A stretch of DNA of 64,000 bases from Pseudonocardia thermophila. GTDB lineage: Bacteria > Actinomycetota > Actinomycetes > Mycobacteriales > Pseudonocardiaceae. The position numbers and the translations under genes are program-made. Positions 51,310-61,023 of the stretch are shown here, in pieces; the first letter of the stretch is position 1; each line of letters starts with the position of its first letter. The DNA lies in the NCBI RefSeq assembly GCF_900142365.1, contig NZ_FRAP01000014.1:1-64000 (forward strand). The letters run 5' to 3'. The notes under the pieces were generated by a model. That model was not told the origin of the DNA. It was given only the letters and a program-made list of their open reading frames with translations, and did no database searches.

Positions 51310-52641
51310 GTGCCTGCCGTGATGTCGTTGCGGGCCCGGGTCACGGTGTCGTCGATGGTCGTGCTGGCCGCGGTGCTGGTGGCGGTCACGGTGCTCACCG
51401 AGGTCGTGTTCGTGGCGCAGAGCAACGCCGATCTGCGCGCCGCCGTGTCCGCGCGGGCGGCGCTGGCCGCGGAGCTGGCCGGGCAGGGAGTGGGCGACGC
51501 CGAGATCGCCCGGCAGGTGTCCGCCCCGGGGATCCGGGTGATCCTGCTGGAGCCCGGTGACCGCGCCCCGCTGCGGCCGCCGGAGCCGCGCCGGCGCGGA
51601 CCGGCCGACCAGATCATCGACCAGCCGCTGCCGGACGGATCGCGGCTGCTGCTCATCGGCGAGGCCGGGCCGGTCTCCTCCGCGCAGGAGCGGCTGCGCC
51701 GCATCCTCGTGCTGCTGGCGCTAGCAGCGCTGGCCGTCGCCGGATTCGTGACGCTGTGGACGACGAAGCTGGCGCTCAGGCCGCTCGACACGATGACCGC
51801 CCTCGCCCGGTCCATCGCGCGCGGCGACCGCGGCCGCCGGCTGGCGCCCGTGCGCACCGACACCGAGCTGGGCCGCACCGCCGCCGCGTTCGACGACATG
51901 CTCGACGCGCTGGAGCGCTCGGAGGCCGCCGCCGTCGCGTCGGAGGCGCGCACCCGGCAGTTCGTCGCCGACGCGGCGCACGAGCTGCGCACCCCGCTCG
52001 CCGGGATGCACGCCGTCGTCGAGGCGGTGATGGATCCAGCGCTGCCCGCCGACCAGCGCGAACAGCTGCACCTGCTGCTGCTGCGGGAGAGCCGGCGCGC
52101 CGGCCGGCTCGTGGAGGACCTGCTCGCGCTCGCCCGCATCGACGCCGGCATCGAGCTGCAGCGGGAACCCGTGGACCTGCTGGAGCTGGCCCGGGCCGAG
52201 ATCGACCGGGCCCGGCTGCTCGACCCCGATCGCCCGATCACCCTCGACGGGTCCTCGTCGGTGGTCGACGGCGATCCGGCCCGGCTGGCGCAGGTGCTGG
52301 CGAACCTGCTGGACAACGCGCGCAAGCACACCCCGCCCCGGACCCCCGTCGCCGTGCACGTCGGGGACGGACGGTTGCGGGTGACCGATCGGGGACCGGG
52401 GATCCCCGCCGCCGATCGGGAGCGGATCTTCGACCGGCTGGTGCGGCTGGACACCGCCCGCACCGCAGGCGGTGCCGGCCTCGGACTGGCCATCGCGCGC
52501 GGCATCGCCCGCGCGCACGGCGGCGACCTGCGCTGCCTGGAGCCCGCGAGCGGGACGGGCGCGGTGTTCGAGCTGTCCCTCCCCGTGCGGGACGCAGCCG
52601 CTCAGTCGTCGTCCTCGGCGGGCGTGACCTTGCGGACGTAG
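51310..52641 (+). CDS. Sensor histidine kinase
   Basis: 443 residues. Helix 1 (VSSMVVLAAVLVAVTVLTEV), short outer sensor domain of about 100 residues, helix 2 (ILVLLALAALAVAGFVTLWT), HAMP, H-box FVADAAHELRTPLAGMHA, N-box LLDNARKHTPPRTP, G1 VTDRGPGIPAADRERIF and G2 GAGLGLAIARGIAR. Start GTG 51310 or ATG 51322. The signal is unknown. Its 3' end overlaps the convergent K+ channel gene by 40 bp. Confidence 0.94.
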   Translation: MPAVMSLRARVTVSSMVVLAAVLVAVTVLTEVVFVAQSNADLRAAVSARAALAAELAGQGVGDAEIARQVSAPGIRVILLEPGDRAPLRPPEPRRRGPADQIIDQPLPDGSRLLLIGEAGPVSSAQERLRRILVLLALAALAVAGFVTLWTTKLALRPLDTMTALARSIARGDRGRRLAPVRTDTELGRTAAAFDDMLDALERSEAAAVASEARTRQFVADAAHELRTPLAGMHAVVEAVMDPALPADQREQLHLLLLRESRRAGRLVEDLLALARIDAGIELQREPVDLLELARAEIDRARLLDPDRPITLDGSSSVVDGDPARLAQVLANLLDNARKHTPPRTPVAVHVGDGRLRVTDRGPGIPAADRERIFDRLVRLDTARTAGGAGLGLAIARGIARAHGGDLRCLEPASGTGAVFELSLPVRDAAAQSSSSAGVTLRT

Positions 52642-53603
52642 AGCAGCCGGTCGCCGCGCTCCAGCGCGTCGACCCGGGGCGAGTCGACCCGGTAGAGCTG
52701 GTCGCCGCGCACCACCGCCAAGACGATGTCCGACAGGTGCCGCGGCGAGCCGCCGATCTCGGTCTCGTCGACCTCCCGCTCGCTGATCGCGAACCCGGCC
52801 TCCGGCGTGAGCAGGTCCTCGATCACCTCGACGACGGCCGGGGTCGTGGTGGCGGCGCCGAGCAGCCGACCGGCCGTCTCCGCCGAGACGATCACCGAGT
52901 TCGCGCCGGACTGGCGCAGCAGGTGGACATTCTCCGACTCCCGCACCGACGCCACGATGCGGACGTTCGGGGCCAGCTCGCGGGCGGTGAGGGTGACCAG
53001 CACGGCGGTGTCGTCGCGGTTGGTGGCCACGACGAGGGCCTTGGCCTTCTGCACGCCGGCGATGCGCAGGACGCTGGAGCGCGTCGCGTTGCCGGTGACC
53101 GTGACCAGCCCGAGCGCGGACGCGGCGTCGAGCTGGGCGCGATCGGTGTCGACGACGACGATGTCCGCGGGATCGGTCCCGTCACCGAGGAGGGTGTCGA
53201 CGGCAGCCCGCCCCTTGGTGCCGTAGCCGACGACGACCGTGTGGTTGCGCACGCGTGTCCTCCAGCGCTGGATGCGGAAGCTCTGCCGGGAGCGCTCGGT
53301 GAGCAGCTCGACCGTGGTGCCGACGAAGGTGATCAGGAAGATCAGCCGGAGCGGGGTGACGAACACCGTTGTCATGAACCGGGCGGTGTCCGTGACCGGG
53401 ACGATGTCGCCGTAGCCGGTCGTGGAGACCGAGACGGTCGCGTAGTAGAAGGCGTCGAGCAGGCTGATGCCGTCGTCGTTGTTGGCGTCCTTGTAGCCGT
53501 CGCCGCCGAAGTAGACGATCAGCGCGGTGGCGACCAGCGCACCTACGGCGATCGCGAACCGCCGGAGCAGCGCCTCCACCGGGGTGAGGTGCGTGTCCGG
53601 CAT
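52602..53603 (-). CDS. Potassium channel with RCK/TrkA-N domain (Rv3200c type)
   Basis: 333 residues. Two helices flank a pore with the selectivity filter TTGYGDIVPV, then an RCK_N Rossmann domain (VVVGYGTKGRAAVDTLLGDG; VTGNATRSSVLRIAGVQKA) and a TrkA-C-like end. ATG 53603 is used; GTG 53666 is possible and would add a basic N-terminus, but neither has a well-placed ribosome site. In M. tuberculosis the homologue is next to nudC; here the two are 16.4 kb apart. Confidence 0.9.
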   Translation of the reverse strand: MPDTHLTPVEALLRRFAIAVGALVATALIVYFGGDGYKDANNDDGISLLDAFYYATVSVSTTGYGDIVPVTDTARFMTTVFVTPLRLIFLITFVGTTVELLTERSRQSFRIQRWRTRVRNHTVVVGYGTKGRAAVDTLLGDGTDPADIVVVDTDRAQLDAASALGLVTVTGNATRSSVLRIAGVQKAKALVVATNRDDTAVLVTLTARELAPNVRIVASVRESENVHLLRQSGANSVIVSAETAGRLLGAATTTPAVVEVIEDLLTPEAGFAISEREVDETEIGGSPRHLSDIVLAVVRGDQLYRVDSPRVDALERGDRLLYVRKVTPAEDDD

Positions 53604-53753
53604 CCGGATCGGCCCGGCGAGCGCCGGGTCCGCGAACGGTCGGCGATCACGCCGAGCTCTCCTCACGGCGCGTGACGATAGCCCTCCTGCGACGCGGACC
53701 TGCGGGAAGGCCGCGCCGTGCGCACCCGGCCGGGGACGGGCTAGCGTCCAGCC

Positions 53754-54302
53754 ATGGCGCGCTACGCGATCCTCGTCCGCGGCATCAACGTCGGCACGGC
53801 CAAGCGCGTGGCCATGGCCGATCTCCGCGCGGTCCTCGAAGAGAGCGGCTTCTCCGCCGTACGGACCCACCTCAACAGCGGCAACGCCGTCGGCACCGGG
53901 AACGACGGCCTCGATCCCGCCGAGGCCGGCGCCCGGGTCGAGGAGGCCCTCGCCGCGCGCACCGGGGTGAGCGCCCGGACGCTGGTGCTCACCGCCGGGC
54001 AGCTGCGCACCATCGCGGCCGGGCTGCCCTACGCGGCCGAGATGGCTGCGGTCGAGAAGGCCGGCTCGCGGATGATGGCCCACGTCCTGTTCGCCGATCC
54101 CGATCCGGCGCTGCTGGCCGAGCACGACCTCACCGCGATCGACCCGGGGAACGTGCAGCTCGGCGAGCGGGTCGTCTACCAGTGGTGCCCGAACGGCCTG
54201 CTGGAGAGCCCGGACGTGTCCGGCTGGATCACCAAGAACCTGCACGTCGAGGTCACCACCCGCAACTGGAACACGATCGCGAAGCTGGCCGACCTCCTCT
54301 GA
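53754..54302 (+). CDS. DUF1697 family protein
   Basis: 182 residues, full family length. Signatures: MARYAILVRGINVGTAKRVA, LNSGNAVGTGNDGLDPAEAG, LPYAAEMAAVEKAGSRMMAH and the C-terminal WITKNLHVEVTTRNWNTIAK. Function is unknown. Its stop TGA abuts the complement of the adnB stop with no gap (TGATCA at 54300-54305). Confidence 0.9.
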   Translation: MARYAILVRGINVGTAKRVAMADLRAVLEESGFSAVRTHLNSGNAVGTGNDGLDPAEAGARVEEALAARTGVSARTLVLTAGQLRTIAAGLPYAAEMAAVEKAGSRMMAHVLFADPDPALLAEHDLTAIDPGNVQLGERVVYQWCPNGLLESPDVSGWITKNLHVEVTTRNWNTIAKLADLL

Positions 54303-57300
54303 TCACCCGGTGGGCACCGACTCCAGCAGCCTGCGCAGGCCGTCGGCGTCCAGCAGATCGGCCGGGCGCAGCGTGACGTTCTGGCGGACGAAGTGGAACG
54401 CCGCCCGCACCTTCTCCAGCGGGCAGTCCGTCAGCTCCGCCCACGCCAGCCGGTACGCCGCGAGCTGCACGGCCAGCGCCGGCATGCTCGCCTCGTCCGG
54501 CAGCGCACCGGTCTTCCAGTCGACGACCGTGTACCCGCCGTCGGGATCGGCGAAGACGGCGTCCATCCGCCCGCGCACCGCCACCCCGGCCACGACGGTC
54601 TCGAACGGCACCTCGTGCTCGACCGGTCGCCGCTCCGCCCACTCCGAGCGAAGGAACGACTCCTGCAGCTCCTCCAGGGCGTCGTCGGACGCCGCGCCCT
54701 CGTCCGCGGCACCGGGCAGCTCGTCGATGTCGAGCAGCTGGGCCGCGCCGAACCGCTGCTCCAGCCACGCGTGGAACGCGGTGCCGCGGCGGGCGTGGGG
54801 GTTCGGCGGCAGCGGCAGCGGGCGGCGCAGCCGTGCGGCCAACCCCGCTGGGTCCGCGGCGAGGTCGACCAGCTGGCTCACCGACAGCTCCCGCGGCAGT
54901 TCGACGGTCGGCCGCGCGCGGGCCGCCGACCGTTCGGCCAGCAGCACCTCGACGTCGGCCAGCCAGCCCTCCGGGTCGTCCTCGAGCTCCCGGTCAGGTT
55001 CCGGCTCGCCGAGCAGGTCCAGCTGCGTGCCCGGCTCCCCGTCGGTGAAGCGGCGCTCGTCCAGCTCGCGCAGCGCGGCCCGCACGCGTTCGGCGCCCGC
55101 GTGCACGTCCGCGGACCGCTCACCCAGCGGGTCGCTCGGCCACACGCCGGACGGCGGGTCGACGGTCGCCGGGTTGACCTCGCCCTCCTCCGGCTCCGGC
55201 GCCCACTGCTCGGGCTCGTGGACTCTGGCCAGCTCCAGCAGGAACTCGGACGGCGTGCGCGGCCGGTCCCCGCTCGCGGGCCAGCGGTGGCCCGAGCACA
55301 GCAGTACCCGTTCTGCCCGGGTCAGGGCGACGTAGGCGAGGCGGCGCTCCTCGGTCCTGCGCCGTTCCTCCAGCGCGGCGTCGTGGGCGAGCAGCGCGGC
55401 CTCCATCTCCTTGCGGTCGCCGCCCTCGGGCAGCTCCAGCTGCGGCAGGTCGGCGCGGTCACCGCGCAGGGCCGTCGGCAGCTCGGTCGGGTTGGTGAGC
55501 CAGGTGCCGCTCAACCGCCGTCCGGGGAACACCCCGTCGACCAAGTGCGGCACCGCGACGACCTCCCACTCCAAACCCTTCGCGGCGTGCACGGTCAGCA
55601 CCTGCACCCGGTCGGTGGCGATCTCCACCTCGCCCGGGGTGAGGCCGTCCTCGGCCCGCTCGGCGGTGTCGAGGTAGTCCAGCAGCGCCGGCAGGGTGGC
55701 CACCTCGGCGCCGGTGGCGAACTCGGCGACGACGTCGGCGAACTTGTCGAGGTGCGCCCGACCCACCGGCCCCGGCCGGGCCGCGGTCTCGACGTCGAGC
55801 AGCAGCACCCGCTCGGCGTCGGCGACCAGGTCGGTCAGCGGCGCCCCGGCCCGCGACCGCAGCCAGGCCAGCTCGCGGCCGAGCCGGGTGATGCGCGCGT
55901 ACCCGGCCTCCGTGTACCGCTCGGGTGGGCCGGGATCGTCGATCGCGTCCACCAGCCCGGCCAGCTCGGCCTGCTCGCCCGGCAGCGCACCGAGCGCCAG
56001 CTCCTCAGGGGTGAGCGGGGCGCTGCGGGGCGGGAACGTCGGGGCGAGCTCGCGAGCGCGCTCCCACAGCGCGGCCAGGTCGGCGACGCCGAGCCGCCAC
56101 CGCGCCCCGGTGAGCAGCCGCGCCGCGGCGGGCCCGGCGAGCGGGTCGGCGATCAGCCGCAGCGCGCACACCAGGTCACGCACCTCGGGGGTGTCGAGGA
56201 GCCCGCCCAGGCCCACGACCTCGACGGGAAGGCCGCGGGCGCGCAGGGCGCGCGCGATGTCGTCCATGTCGGCGCGTCGGCGCACCAGCACCGCCGACGT
56301 GGGCGGCGACGTGCCCTCGGCCACGGCGGTGCGCCAGTGCGCGGCGATGCCGTCGGCCAGCCACTCGATCTCGCTCGCGACGTCGGGCAGCAGCGCCACC
56401 CGCACATCGGCGTCGGGCACGTCGCGGCCGGCGCGCAGCTCGCCGACGTCGATCGCGTCGGGGGCGGCGCGCAGCGGCGCCGACACCGTGTTGGCCAGGT
56501 CGAGCACGGCCTCGGGGTTGCGGAAGCTGGTCAGCAGGCCGTACGAGTCGGCCGGGACGCCGTCCGCGACGGGGAAGTCGGTGCGGAACCGCGCCAGGTT
56601 GCCCGCACTGGCACCGCGCCAGCCGTAGATCGACTGGCAGGGGTCACCGACCGCGGTGACCGCGGGGTTGTCCGGGCGCACGGGGTCGCCGGGCCGCGTG
56701 CCGAACAGGGCCCGCAGCAGCACGCGCTGGGCGTACCCGGTGTCCTGGTACTCGTCGAGCAGCACCGCGCGGTACGTGGCCCGCTCGGCGGCGCCGACCT
56801 CGGGATGCGCGTCGGCGACGCGGGCGGCGATCGCGAGCTGATCGGAGAAGTCCACCGCGCGCTCGGCCCGTTTGCGCGCCGCGAACGCTTCCACCAGCGG
56901 CAGCAGCGCGGCTCGCTGGCGCTGCATGTCGATCCAGCGCCGGTAGCGCTGCGACGGCTCGGCCCGCTGCCCCTTCGCCCGCGGTGCGTTCGTCAGCTGC
57001 TCGATCAGGTGCTCGGCGTGGCGACGCACCTCCTCCGGATCGACGAGGTGCTCCCCCAGCTCACCGGCGAGCGCGAGCACCCGCTCGGTCACGGTGGCCG
57101 GCACGATGTCGAGATCCAGATCTTCGCCCCAGCTCGTGACGACGCGGTGGGCGAGCTGCCAGGCGGCCGTCTCCGTCAGCAGCCGGGCGGCGGGCTCAGC
57201 CGGCAGCCGCAGCGCGTGCTCGGCCACGAGCCGGCCCGCGTAGGCGTGGTAGGTCGAGATCGTCGGCTCGCCGGCGAGCAGCTGCGCCTTGCGGGCACCG

Positions 57301-57599
57301 GTCGGGTCCAGGTCGTCGAGCAGCCGGGACCCGGCCAGCCTGCGCAGCCGCGCCCGCACGCGCGCACCGAGCTGCTGCGCCGCCTTGCGGGTGAACGTCA
57401 GGCCCAGCACCTGCTCCGGGCGCACCGCCCCGGTCGCGACCAGCCAGACGACGCGGGCGGCCATCGTCTCGGTCTTGCCCGCGCCCGCCCCCGCGACCAC
57501 CAGTGCCGGGCGCGCCGGCGCGGCGATCACCGCAGCCTGCTCGTCCGTGGGCGGCGGCAGGCCCAGCGCGCGGGCCAGCGCGTGGGGGGTCAGGTCCAC
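54303..57599 (-). CDS. adnB: AdnB-type ATP-dependent helicase-nuclease subunit
   Basis: 1098 residues. UvrD-like motor: Walker A VVAGAGAGKTETMAARVVWL, Walker B LLDEYQDTGYAQRVLLRALF, VGDPCQSIYGWRGA, and [20 protein letters not shown]. The C-terminal RecB-type nuclease holds GRMDAVFADPDGGYTVVDWK with the catalytic Asp and Lys in VVDWKTG. It acts with AdnA to resect DNA double-strand breaks, as RecBCD does elsewhere. Order adnA-adnB with a 67-bp spacer matches mycobacteria (Rv3202c, Rv3201c). Confidence 0.93.
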   Translation of the reverse strand: MDLTPHALARALGLPPPTDEQAAVIAAPARPALVVAGAGAGKTETMAARVVWLVATGAVRPEQVLGLTFTRKAAQQLGARVRARLRRLAGSRLLDDLDPTGARKAQLLAGEPTISTYHAYAGRLVAEHALRLPAEPAARLLTETAAWQLAHRVVTSWGEDLDLDIVPATVTERVLALAGELGEHLVDPEEVRRHAEHLIEQLTNAPRAKGQRAEPSQRYRRWIDMQRQRAALLPLVEAFAARKRAERAVDFSDQLAIAARVADAHPEVGAAERATYRAVLLDEYQDTGYAQRVLLRALFGTRPGDPVRPDNPAVTAVGDPCQSIYGWRGASAGNLARFRTDFPVADGVPADSYGLLTSFRNPEAVLDLANTVSAPLRAAPDAIDVGELRAGRDVPDADVRVALLPDVASEIEWLADGIAAHWRTAVAEGTSPPTSAVLVRRRADMDDIARALRARGLPVEVVGLGGLLDTPEVRDLVCALRLIADPLAGPAAARLLTGARWRLGVADLAALWERARELAPTFPPRSAPLTPEELALGALPGEQAELAGLVDAIDDPGPPERYTEAGYARITRLGRELAWLRSRAGAPLTDLVADAERVLLLDVETAARPGPVGRAHLDKFADVVAEFATGAEVATLPALLDYLDTAERAEDGLTPGEVEIATDRVQVLTVHAAKGLEWEVVAVPHLVDGVFPGRRLSGTWLTNPTELPTALRGDRADLPQLELPEGGDRKEMEAALLAHDAALEERRRTEERRLAYVALTRAERVLLCSGHRWPASGDRPRTPSEFLLELARVHEPEQWAPEPEEGEVNPATVDPPSGVWPSDPLGERSADVHAGAERVRAALRELDERRFTDGEPGTQLDLLGEPEPDRELEDDPEGWLADVEVLLAERSAARARPTVELPRELSVSQLVDLAADPAGLAARLRRPLPLPPNPHARRGTAFHAWLEQRFGAAQLLDIDELPGAADEGAASDDALEELQESFLRSEWAERRPVEHEVPFETVVAGVAVRGRMDAVFADPDGGYTVVDWKTGALPDEASMPALAVQLAAYRLAWAELTDCPLEKVRAAFHFVRQNVTLRPADLLDADGLRRLLESVPTG

Positions 57600-57666
57600 C
57601 GGCCCGTTCTACACGGCGCACCCCGCCCGGATCGCGCAGGCACACCGGGGACGGTGAACCCGCTGC

Positions 57667-60600
57667 TCACGGCTGCGGCACGGCGCGGCCGGACTCGTTG
57701 ACCGGGCAGCTGATGCGCACCGGGCAGCGATCGCAGTCCGGCCCGACGCGGGCGATGAACTGCTCCCCGGACGTCTCGGCCCCACACCGCAGCACCTCCT
57801 GCTCCCAGCGGGCCAGGTCGTCCTGCTCCAGCGGCGGCTGTTCCGGGTCCTTCGCCTCGCCACCCGCGCGCTGGTCGGCGACGTAGACCAGCCGCGCCCC
57901 GCCCGGCGGGCGGTCCCCGCCGAGCAGCTCGCGGAACGCGCCGAGCGCGGCGGCCAGCTGGTAGACCGCCAGCTGCGGGTGCTCGGCGACGGCCTGCTTG
58001 GACAGCGCAGCTCTGCCGGTCTTCACGTCGACGACGACGGGCCGGCCGCTGCGGTCGACCTCCAGCCGGTCGACCCGGCCGCGCAGCCGCAGCCGCGGCC
58101 CGACCTCCGGGGTGATGTCGACCTGGACCGGCTGCTCCACGGCGACCAGTCGGAGGCCGTCCTCGCGGCTGCTGCGCACCCAGCCGTCGAACGCGGCGAG
58201 CATGCTGCGCACCCGCTCCAGCTCACGCTTGGAGTACCAGGGCGCGCCTGCGTCGAGCCGCCGCCACGCCGCGGCGAGCGCGCCCTCCAGCTCGTGCTTC
58301 GCCGCCCCGTTCGCGCTGGCTTGCACGAGCGCGTGCACCAACGACCCGGTGACGGCCGACAGGGTGCCGACCTCGCCGCCGCCGTGTCGCTGCAGCACCC
58401 AGCGCAGCGGGCACCGCATGATCATCTCGACGTCGGACGGCGAGACCGGGGTGACCTCGCCGGGCGCCCGCAGCGGCTTCGTGCTCGACACCGGCAGCAC
58501 CCCGTACCACTCGTCGGGGTGCGCACCCGGCACCCCGGCATCGGCGAGCCGGGCGAGCGCCCGCGCCGCGCGCTGCTGGCGGTCGGGCGGAGCGGTCGGG
58601 TCGCAGACCGCACGGCGCAGCTCCCCCACCAGCTCCGGCAGCACGAGCGAGCGGCCCGGCCGGGACACGGGGCGCTCGGCCTGGCCGGCCGGGATCGGGT
58701 CGAGCTCGTCGAGGAACCGCGACGGCTGCTCGTCCTCGCCCTGCACCCCGCTGACCAGCAGCGTGTGGCGGGCTCGCGAGCACGCCACGTAGAACAGCCG
58801 CCGCTCTTCGGCGAGCACCGGCGCGATCCGCGACACCGCGGGCGAATCCGGGTCGGCCACCCCGGACACCACGTCGACCAGCCGCTCGTTGCCCAGCAGG
58901 CTGCCGCGCAGCCGCAGGTCCGGCCAGGCCCCCTCCTGCACGCCGGGCACGGCGACGACCGTCCACTCCCGCCCGCGGGCCGCGTGCGCGGTGAGCAGCG
59001 AGACGGCCTCGCCCTGCGGGGCGCCCGGGGCGAGGGTGGTGCTGGGCAGGTCCTGGTCGGTCAGGTACTCGACGAACGACGCCAGGTCCGCGCCCGGCAG
59101 CCGGTCGGTGTAGCGGGCGGCCGCGTCGAACAGAGCCAGCACGGCGTCGAGATCGCGATCGGCCGCGGCGCCCACCGGGCCGCCGCGGGCGCTCGCGTCG
59201 GCCCAGCGCTGCGCCAGCCCGCTCGCCTGCCAGACCCGCCAGAGCACCTCCTCGGGCGTCTCGCCGTCGCGGGCGGCCTCCCCGGCGATCGCGAGCAGGG
59301 TGGCGACCCGGCGCAGCGGCGCGGTGTCGCTCTTCGGCAGCGCGGTGAGCGGATCGGGGCGGCCCGCCACGGCCGCGCGCAGCGCCTGCACCAGCAGCGG
59401 ATCGGAGGTGAGCCGCTCGGCGCCCTCCGTCTCCGGGAACGGCTCGGTGCCGCCCTCGCCCAGCGCCGCGTGCAGCCGCAGCAGGCCGCGACGCAGCCGG
59501 CGCAGCCGCATCGGGTCGGCCGACCCCAGCGGCGAGGTGAGCAGCGCGGTGGCCGCGTCGGCGTCGATCTCCTGTGGTCGGGTGGCGAAGCGCAGCACCA
59601 TCAGCAGCGGCACCACCGCGGGCTGGCGGGCCAGCGGCAGCTCGTCCGGCGGCGCGGCGATCGGCACCCCGGCGGCCAGCAGCGCCCGGCGCAGCGTGGG
59701 CAGCGACCGACGCGCGGACCGGGACAGGACCGCCATCTCCGACCACGGCACCCCGTCCTGCAGGTGGGCGCGGCGCAGCTGGTCGGCCACCCAGCCGGCC
59801 TCCTGGGCGGCCGAGGTGAACACGCGCACCTCGACCCGGCCGTCGGGCACGTCCAGATGCGGTGGCGGCATCCGCAGCCGGCCCTCGCCCGAGCCGGGGA
59901 GGCGAGCGGCCAGCCGCGCGCAGGCGGTGCGCACCGCCGCGCCGCCGCGGTGATCGACGGAGAGCACCACCGTGGGTGCCTCGATCGCCTGCATCCCCTC
60001 CGGGTCGGCGCCGCGGAAGGTGAGCACAGCCTGGTCGGGATCACCCGCGAGCAGGACGGTGGTGGCGGAGGCGCCGAGCACCCGCACCAGCTCCATCTGC
60101 TGCGGGTCGAGGTCCTGCGCGTCGTCGACCACGAGGTGGCGCACCCGCTCCCGCTCGGCGGCGAGCAGCTCCGGGTCGGCGGCCAGCGCGTCGAGCGCGG
60201 CGGCCACCAGCTCAGCGGCGTCGAGCGCGGGCGCGGTGGCCTGCGGGGCACCCCGGCCCGCGGCTCCGCGCAGCAGCGTGACCTGCTCGTACGTGCGGTA
60301 GAACCGGCCGGCGGCCCGCCATTCGTCGACGTCGAACCGCTCACCCAGCTCGTAGAGCTCCTCCGGGCCCAGCCCACGCTCCCCCGCGCGCAGCAGCAGC
60401 TCGCGCAGCTCGGCGGCGAACCCGGGCAGCGGCAGCGCCGGCATCAGCCGCTCCGGCCAGCCGGAGTGCGGCACCGCCTGCTCCACCTCCCCGGCGAGCA
60501 GATCGCGCACCACCGCGTCCTGCTCCGCGCTCGCGAGCAGCCGCGGCGGCGGATCGCCGTGGCGGGCGGCGTGCAGCCGCAGCACCCCGAACGCGTACGA

Positions 60601-60957
60601 GTGCACGGTGCGCACCAGCGGCTCGCGCGAGGTGCGCTGCGCAGCACTGGTGTCGCCGTGCACCAGCTCGCCGATGCGGGAGCGCAGCTCGTTCGCCGCC
60701 TGGCGGCTGCCGACGAGCACCAGCGTGCGGGTGGGGTCGTCGCCCGCCCGCAGCCGCCGCGCGACCGCCGCGACCAGCACCGTGGTCTTGCCCGTGCCCG
60801 GCCCGCCGAGCACGCGCAGCGGGCCCCGCTCGTGCTCGATCACCCGCCGGGCGGCGTCGTCCCACTCCGGCTCGGGCGCGGGCGGCCGAGGACGGCGCAC
60901 CAGGCCGGGCGCGAGGGCGGCCGGCCCGGGAGGCGGGCGGTGGTCGGTGCGGGGCAC
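57667..60957 (-). CDS. adnA: AdnA-type ATP-dependent helicase-nuclease subunit
   Basis: 1096 residues from GTG 60957 (GTG 60981 possible). Walker A VLGGPGTGKTTVLVAAVARR, Walker B LVVDDAQDLDPQQMELVRVL, VLLAGDPDQAVLTFRGAD, and LLTAHAARGREWTVVAVPGV. A C-terminal nuclease with GRPVVVDVKTGRAALS and Cys residues in MRCPLRW and CDRCPVRISCP that form the AddB-type iron-sulfur site. Partner of AdnB downstream. The frame stays open to 61641 but that region belongs to the divergent hydrolase. Confidence 0.93.
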   Translation of the reverse strand: MPRTDHRPPPGPAALAPGLVRRPRPPAPEPEWDDAARRVIEHERGPLRVLGGPGTGKTTVLVAAVARRLRAGDDPTRTLVLVGSRQAANELRSRIGELVHGDTSAAQRTSREPLVRTVHSYAFGVLRLHAARHGDPPPRLLASAEQDAVVRDLLAGEVEQAVPHSGWPERLMPALPLPGFAAELRELLLRAGERGLGPEELYELGERFDVDEWRAAGRFYRTYEQVTLLRGAAGRGAPQATAPALDAAELVAAALDALAADPELLAAERERVRHLVVDDAQDLDPQQMELVRVLGASATTVLLAGDPDQAVLTFRGADPEGMQAIEAPTVVLSVDHRGGAAVRTACARLAARLPGSGEGRLRMPPPHLDVPDGRVEVRVFTSAAQEAGWVADQLRRAHLQDGVPWSEMAVLSRSARRSLPTLRRALLAAGVPIAAPPDELPLARQPAVVPLLMVLRFATRPQEIDADAATALLTSPLGSADPMRLRRLRRGLLRLHAALGEGGTEPFPETEGAERLTSDPLLVQALRAAVAGRPDPLTALPKSDTAPLRRVATLLAIAGEAARDGETPEEVLWRVWQASGLAQRWADASARGGPVGAAADRDLDAVLALFDAAARYTDRLPGADLASFVEYLTDQDLPSTTLAPGAPQGEAVSLLTAHAARGREWTVVAVPGVQEGAWPDLRLRGSLLGNERLVDVVSGVADPDSPAVSRIAPVLAEERRLFYVACSRARHTLLVSGVQGEDEQPSRFLDELDPIPAGQAERPVSRPGRSLVLPELVGELRRAVCDPTAPPDRQQRAARALARLADAGVPGAHPDEWYGVLPVSSTKPLRAPGEVTPVSPSDVEMIMRCPLRWVLQRHGGGEVGTLSAVTGSLVHALVQASANGAAKHELEGALAAAWRRLDAGAPWYSKRELERVRSMLAAFDGWVRSSREDGLRLVAVEQPVQVDITPEVGPRLRLRGRVDRLEVDRSGRPVVVDVKTGRAALSKQAVAEHPQLAVYQLAAALGAFRELLGGDRPPGGARLVYVADQRAGGEAKDPEQPPLEQDDLARWEQEVLRCGAETSGEQFIARVGPDCDRCPVRISCPVNESGRAVPQP

Positions 60958-61023
60958 GGCGATGATTCGACCACGGGGCACCGACAGAACCGTGCGGCGG
61001 CGGCGCCGTGGCACGATCACCGC

